Assembly (NCBI GenBank): GCA_016415585.1
Contig: CP066552.1
Coordinates: forward strand, 310,001-374,000
From: Pectobacterium carotovorum
GTDB lineage: Bacteria > Pseudomonadota > Gammaproteobacteria > Enterobacterales > Enterobacteriaceae
Reading direction: 5' to 3'
DNA length: 64,000 nucleotides
The position numbers were made by a program, and so were the translations under genes. Below, one piece after another: positions 63,186-64,000 of this stretch. Positions within the stretch are counted from its first letter, which is position 1; each line of letters opens with the position of its first letter. Below the pieces are notes generated by a model that saw only the letters and a list, made by a program, of their open reading frames with translations, was not told the DNA's origin and did no database searches.

Positions 63186-64000
63186 TTATGAAAAGCAAAA
63201 TAGGGTCGTCAGATAGGCGATGAATGCGCAGCATAATAATGCGCCTGCGCCTTGCCCTATACGGCGTTTTTTGCTGAGGCACAGTGCGGTTAACAGCACG
63301 CTTGCCGCCAGCATGACCCAGTAGTCGCGCTGAAAAGCCTGAGGATTTAGTGCGCCCGGCGAGAGTAGTGCGGGTACGCCCAGAACTATCGCGATATTAA
63401 AAATATTTGAGCCAATCAGGTTGCCCAGTGCAATATCATCTTCCTTCTTCAAGGTTCCGACGATGGCGGTAGCAAGCTCAGGCAGGCTGGTGCCTATCGC
63501 CAATATGGTCAGCCCGATGGTCAATTCGCTGACGTTGAAGTAGCGCGCAATGACGGTGGCGTTATCTACCACCATACGGGCGGCCATCGGTAAAATAATT
63601 ATGCCGAGAATCAGCCACAGCACGGCGACCATCTGGTTGCTGTCGTCCTGTGGGAGTTCCGCCAGCTGTTCGCGCGTTAGACTATCACCGCCTTCCCGCT
63701 GTGCCTGTTGCGCCATGCGGAGTATCAACACCAGACACAGAATGGCGGTGAAGAGCAGCATCACGCCGTCAGTGCGGCTTAGGTAGCTATCATGCAGTAA
63801 AACACCACACAATAAAGTGACGGACAACATGAGCGGCAACTCCCGGCGCAGGATGGCTGAATGTACCGTTAGCGGGCGAATGAGCGCTGCGCTGCCGAGA
63901 ATGAGTAAAATATTGGTGATATTGGAACCCAGAACATTACCGACTGCCATGTCGTTCTGATCGTTTAAGGCAGCGGTAACAGAAACAATCAGCTCTGGCA
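63186..64000 (-). CDS. yrbG: Calcium/sodium antiporter-type protein YrbG, 5' end outside window
   Basis: The visible 271 residues form the middle and C terminus of a cation:proton/sodium antiporter of the CaCA family. Upstream of position 63950 the frame continues to the window edge with PELIVSVTAALNDQND, so the start is missing. Both repeats carry the family motif: GNVLGSNITNILLILG and GTSLPELATAIVGTLKKEDD with GNLIGSNIFNIAIVLG. It exports or exchanges a cation at the inner membrane; no ion is proven for YrbG. It heads the yrbG-kdsD-kdsC-lpt group. Confidence 0.94.
   Translation of the reverse strand, partial: PELIVSVTAALNDQNDMAVGNVLGSNITNILLILGSAALIRPLTVHSAILRRELPLMLSVTLLCGVLLHDSYLSRTDGVMLLFTAILCLVLILRMAQQAQREGGDSLTREQLAELPQDDSNQMVAVLWLILGIIILPMAARMVVDNATVIARYFNVSELTIGLTILAIGTSLPELATAIVGTLKKEDDIALGNLIGSNIFNIAIVLGVPALLSPGALNPQAFQRDYWVMLAASVLLTALCLSKKRRIGQGAGALLCCAFIAYLTTLFCFS

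Overview
The window is a stretch of a gammaproteobacterial chromosome. The 16S rRNA sequence, the gene order and the gene content (aap transporter, aaeXAB, the lpt/kds/rpoN cluster) point to a soft-rot enterobacterium of the Pectobacterium type. I infer the genus from recognition, not from a search. Most of the window is core genome. Five ERIC repeats, two insertion sequences and two small accessory patches interrupt it.

Layout. 1-4.0 kb: the end of hupA, a yjaH-like lipoprotein gene, an ERIC repeat, and the purHD operon on the minus strand with a PurR operator. 4.3-9.8 kb: a complete rRNA operon with P1, P2 and boxA, then 16S, tRNA-Glu(UUC), 23S, 5S and a strong terminator; its position beside purHD matches E. 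coli rrnE. 10.1-16.3 kb: the aapJQMP general amino-acid ABC transporter, then a second permease and binding-protein pair without an ATPase. 16.5-20.6 kb: an accessory patch with a nuclease/phosphatase-family gene broken by an amber codon, an ASCH protein, a secreted SecD-P1-like protein, a frameshifted Imm63-type immunity gene and an IS256-family element.

20.9-42.2 kb is the conserved fis-dusB-prmA-panF-yhdT-accCB-aroQ block, msrPQ, a frameshifted acuI, csrD, mreBCD, yhdE, rng and yhdP. These serve growth control, fatty-acid synthesis, repair of oxidised envelope proteins, cell shape and RNA turnover. 42.2-54.0 kb carries tldD and pmbA (TldD/E protease), aaeR/aaeXAB (aromatic-acid efflux), gabD and darP. 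Between tldD and aaeR lies an AT-rich insert of about 1.9 kb with an orphan Hcp (type VI secretion), a muramidase-like candidate effector and a small membrane protein that may be its immunity factor. It is bracketed by a 66-base exact direct repeat that duplicates the tldD end and terminator.

54.1-64 kb: an IS3-family element that removed the last codons of rnk, then npr-rapZ-ptsN-hpf-rpoN (nitrogen PTS, sigma-54) and lptB-lptA-lptC-kdsC-kdsD-yrbG (LPS export and Kdo synthesis).

The observations most worth following are the Hcp/muramidase/immunity insert and a repeated module of four consecutive hairpins. The module occurs three times, twice inside ERIC elements and once alone, with compensatory changes between copies. 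Several genes look recently inactivated or altered: acuI, the nuclease-family gene, the Imm63-type gene and rnk.
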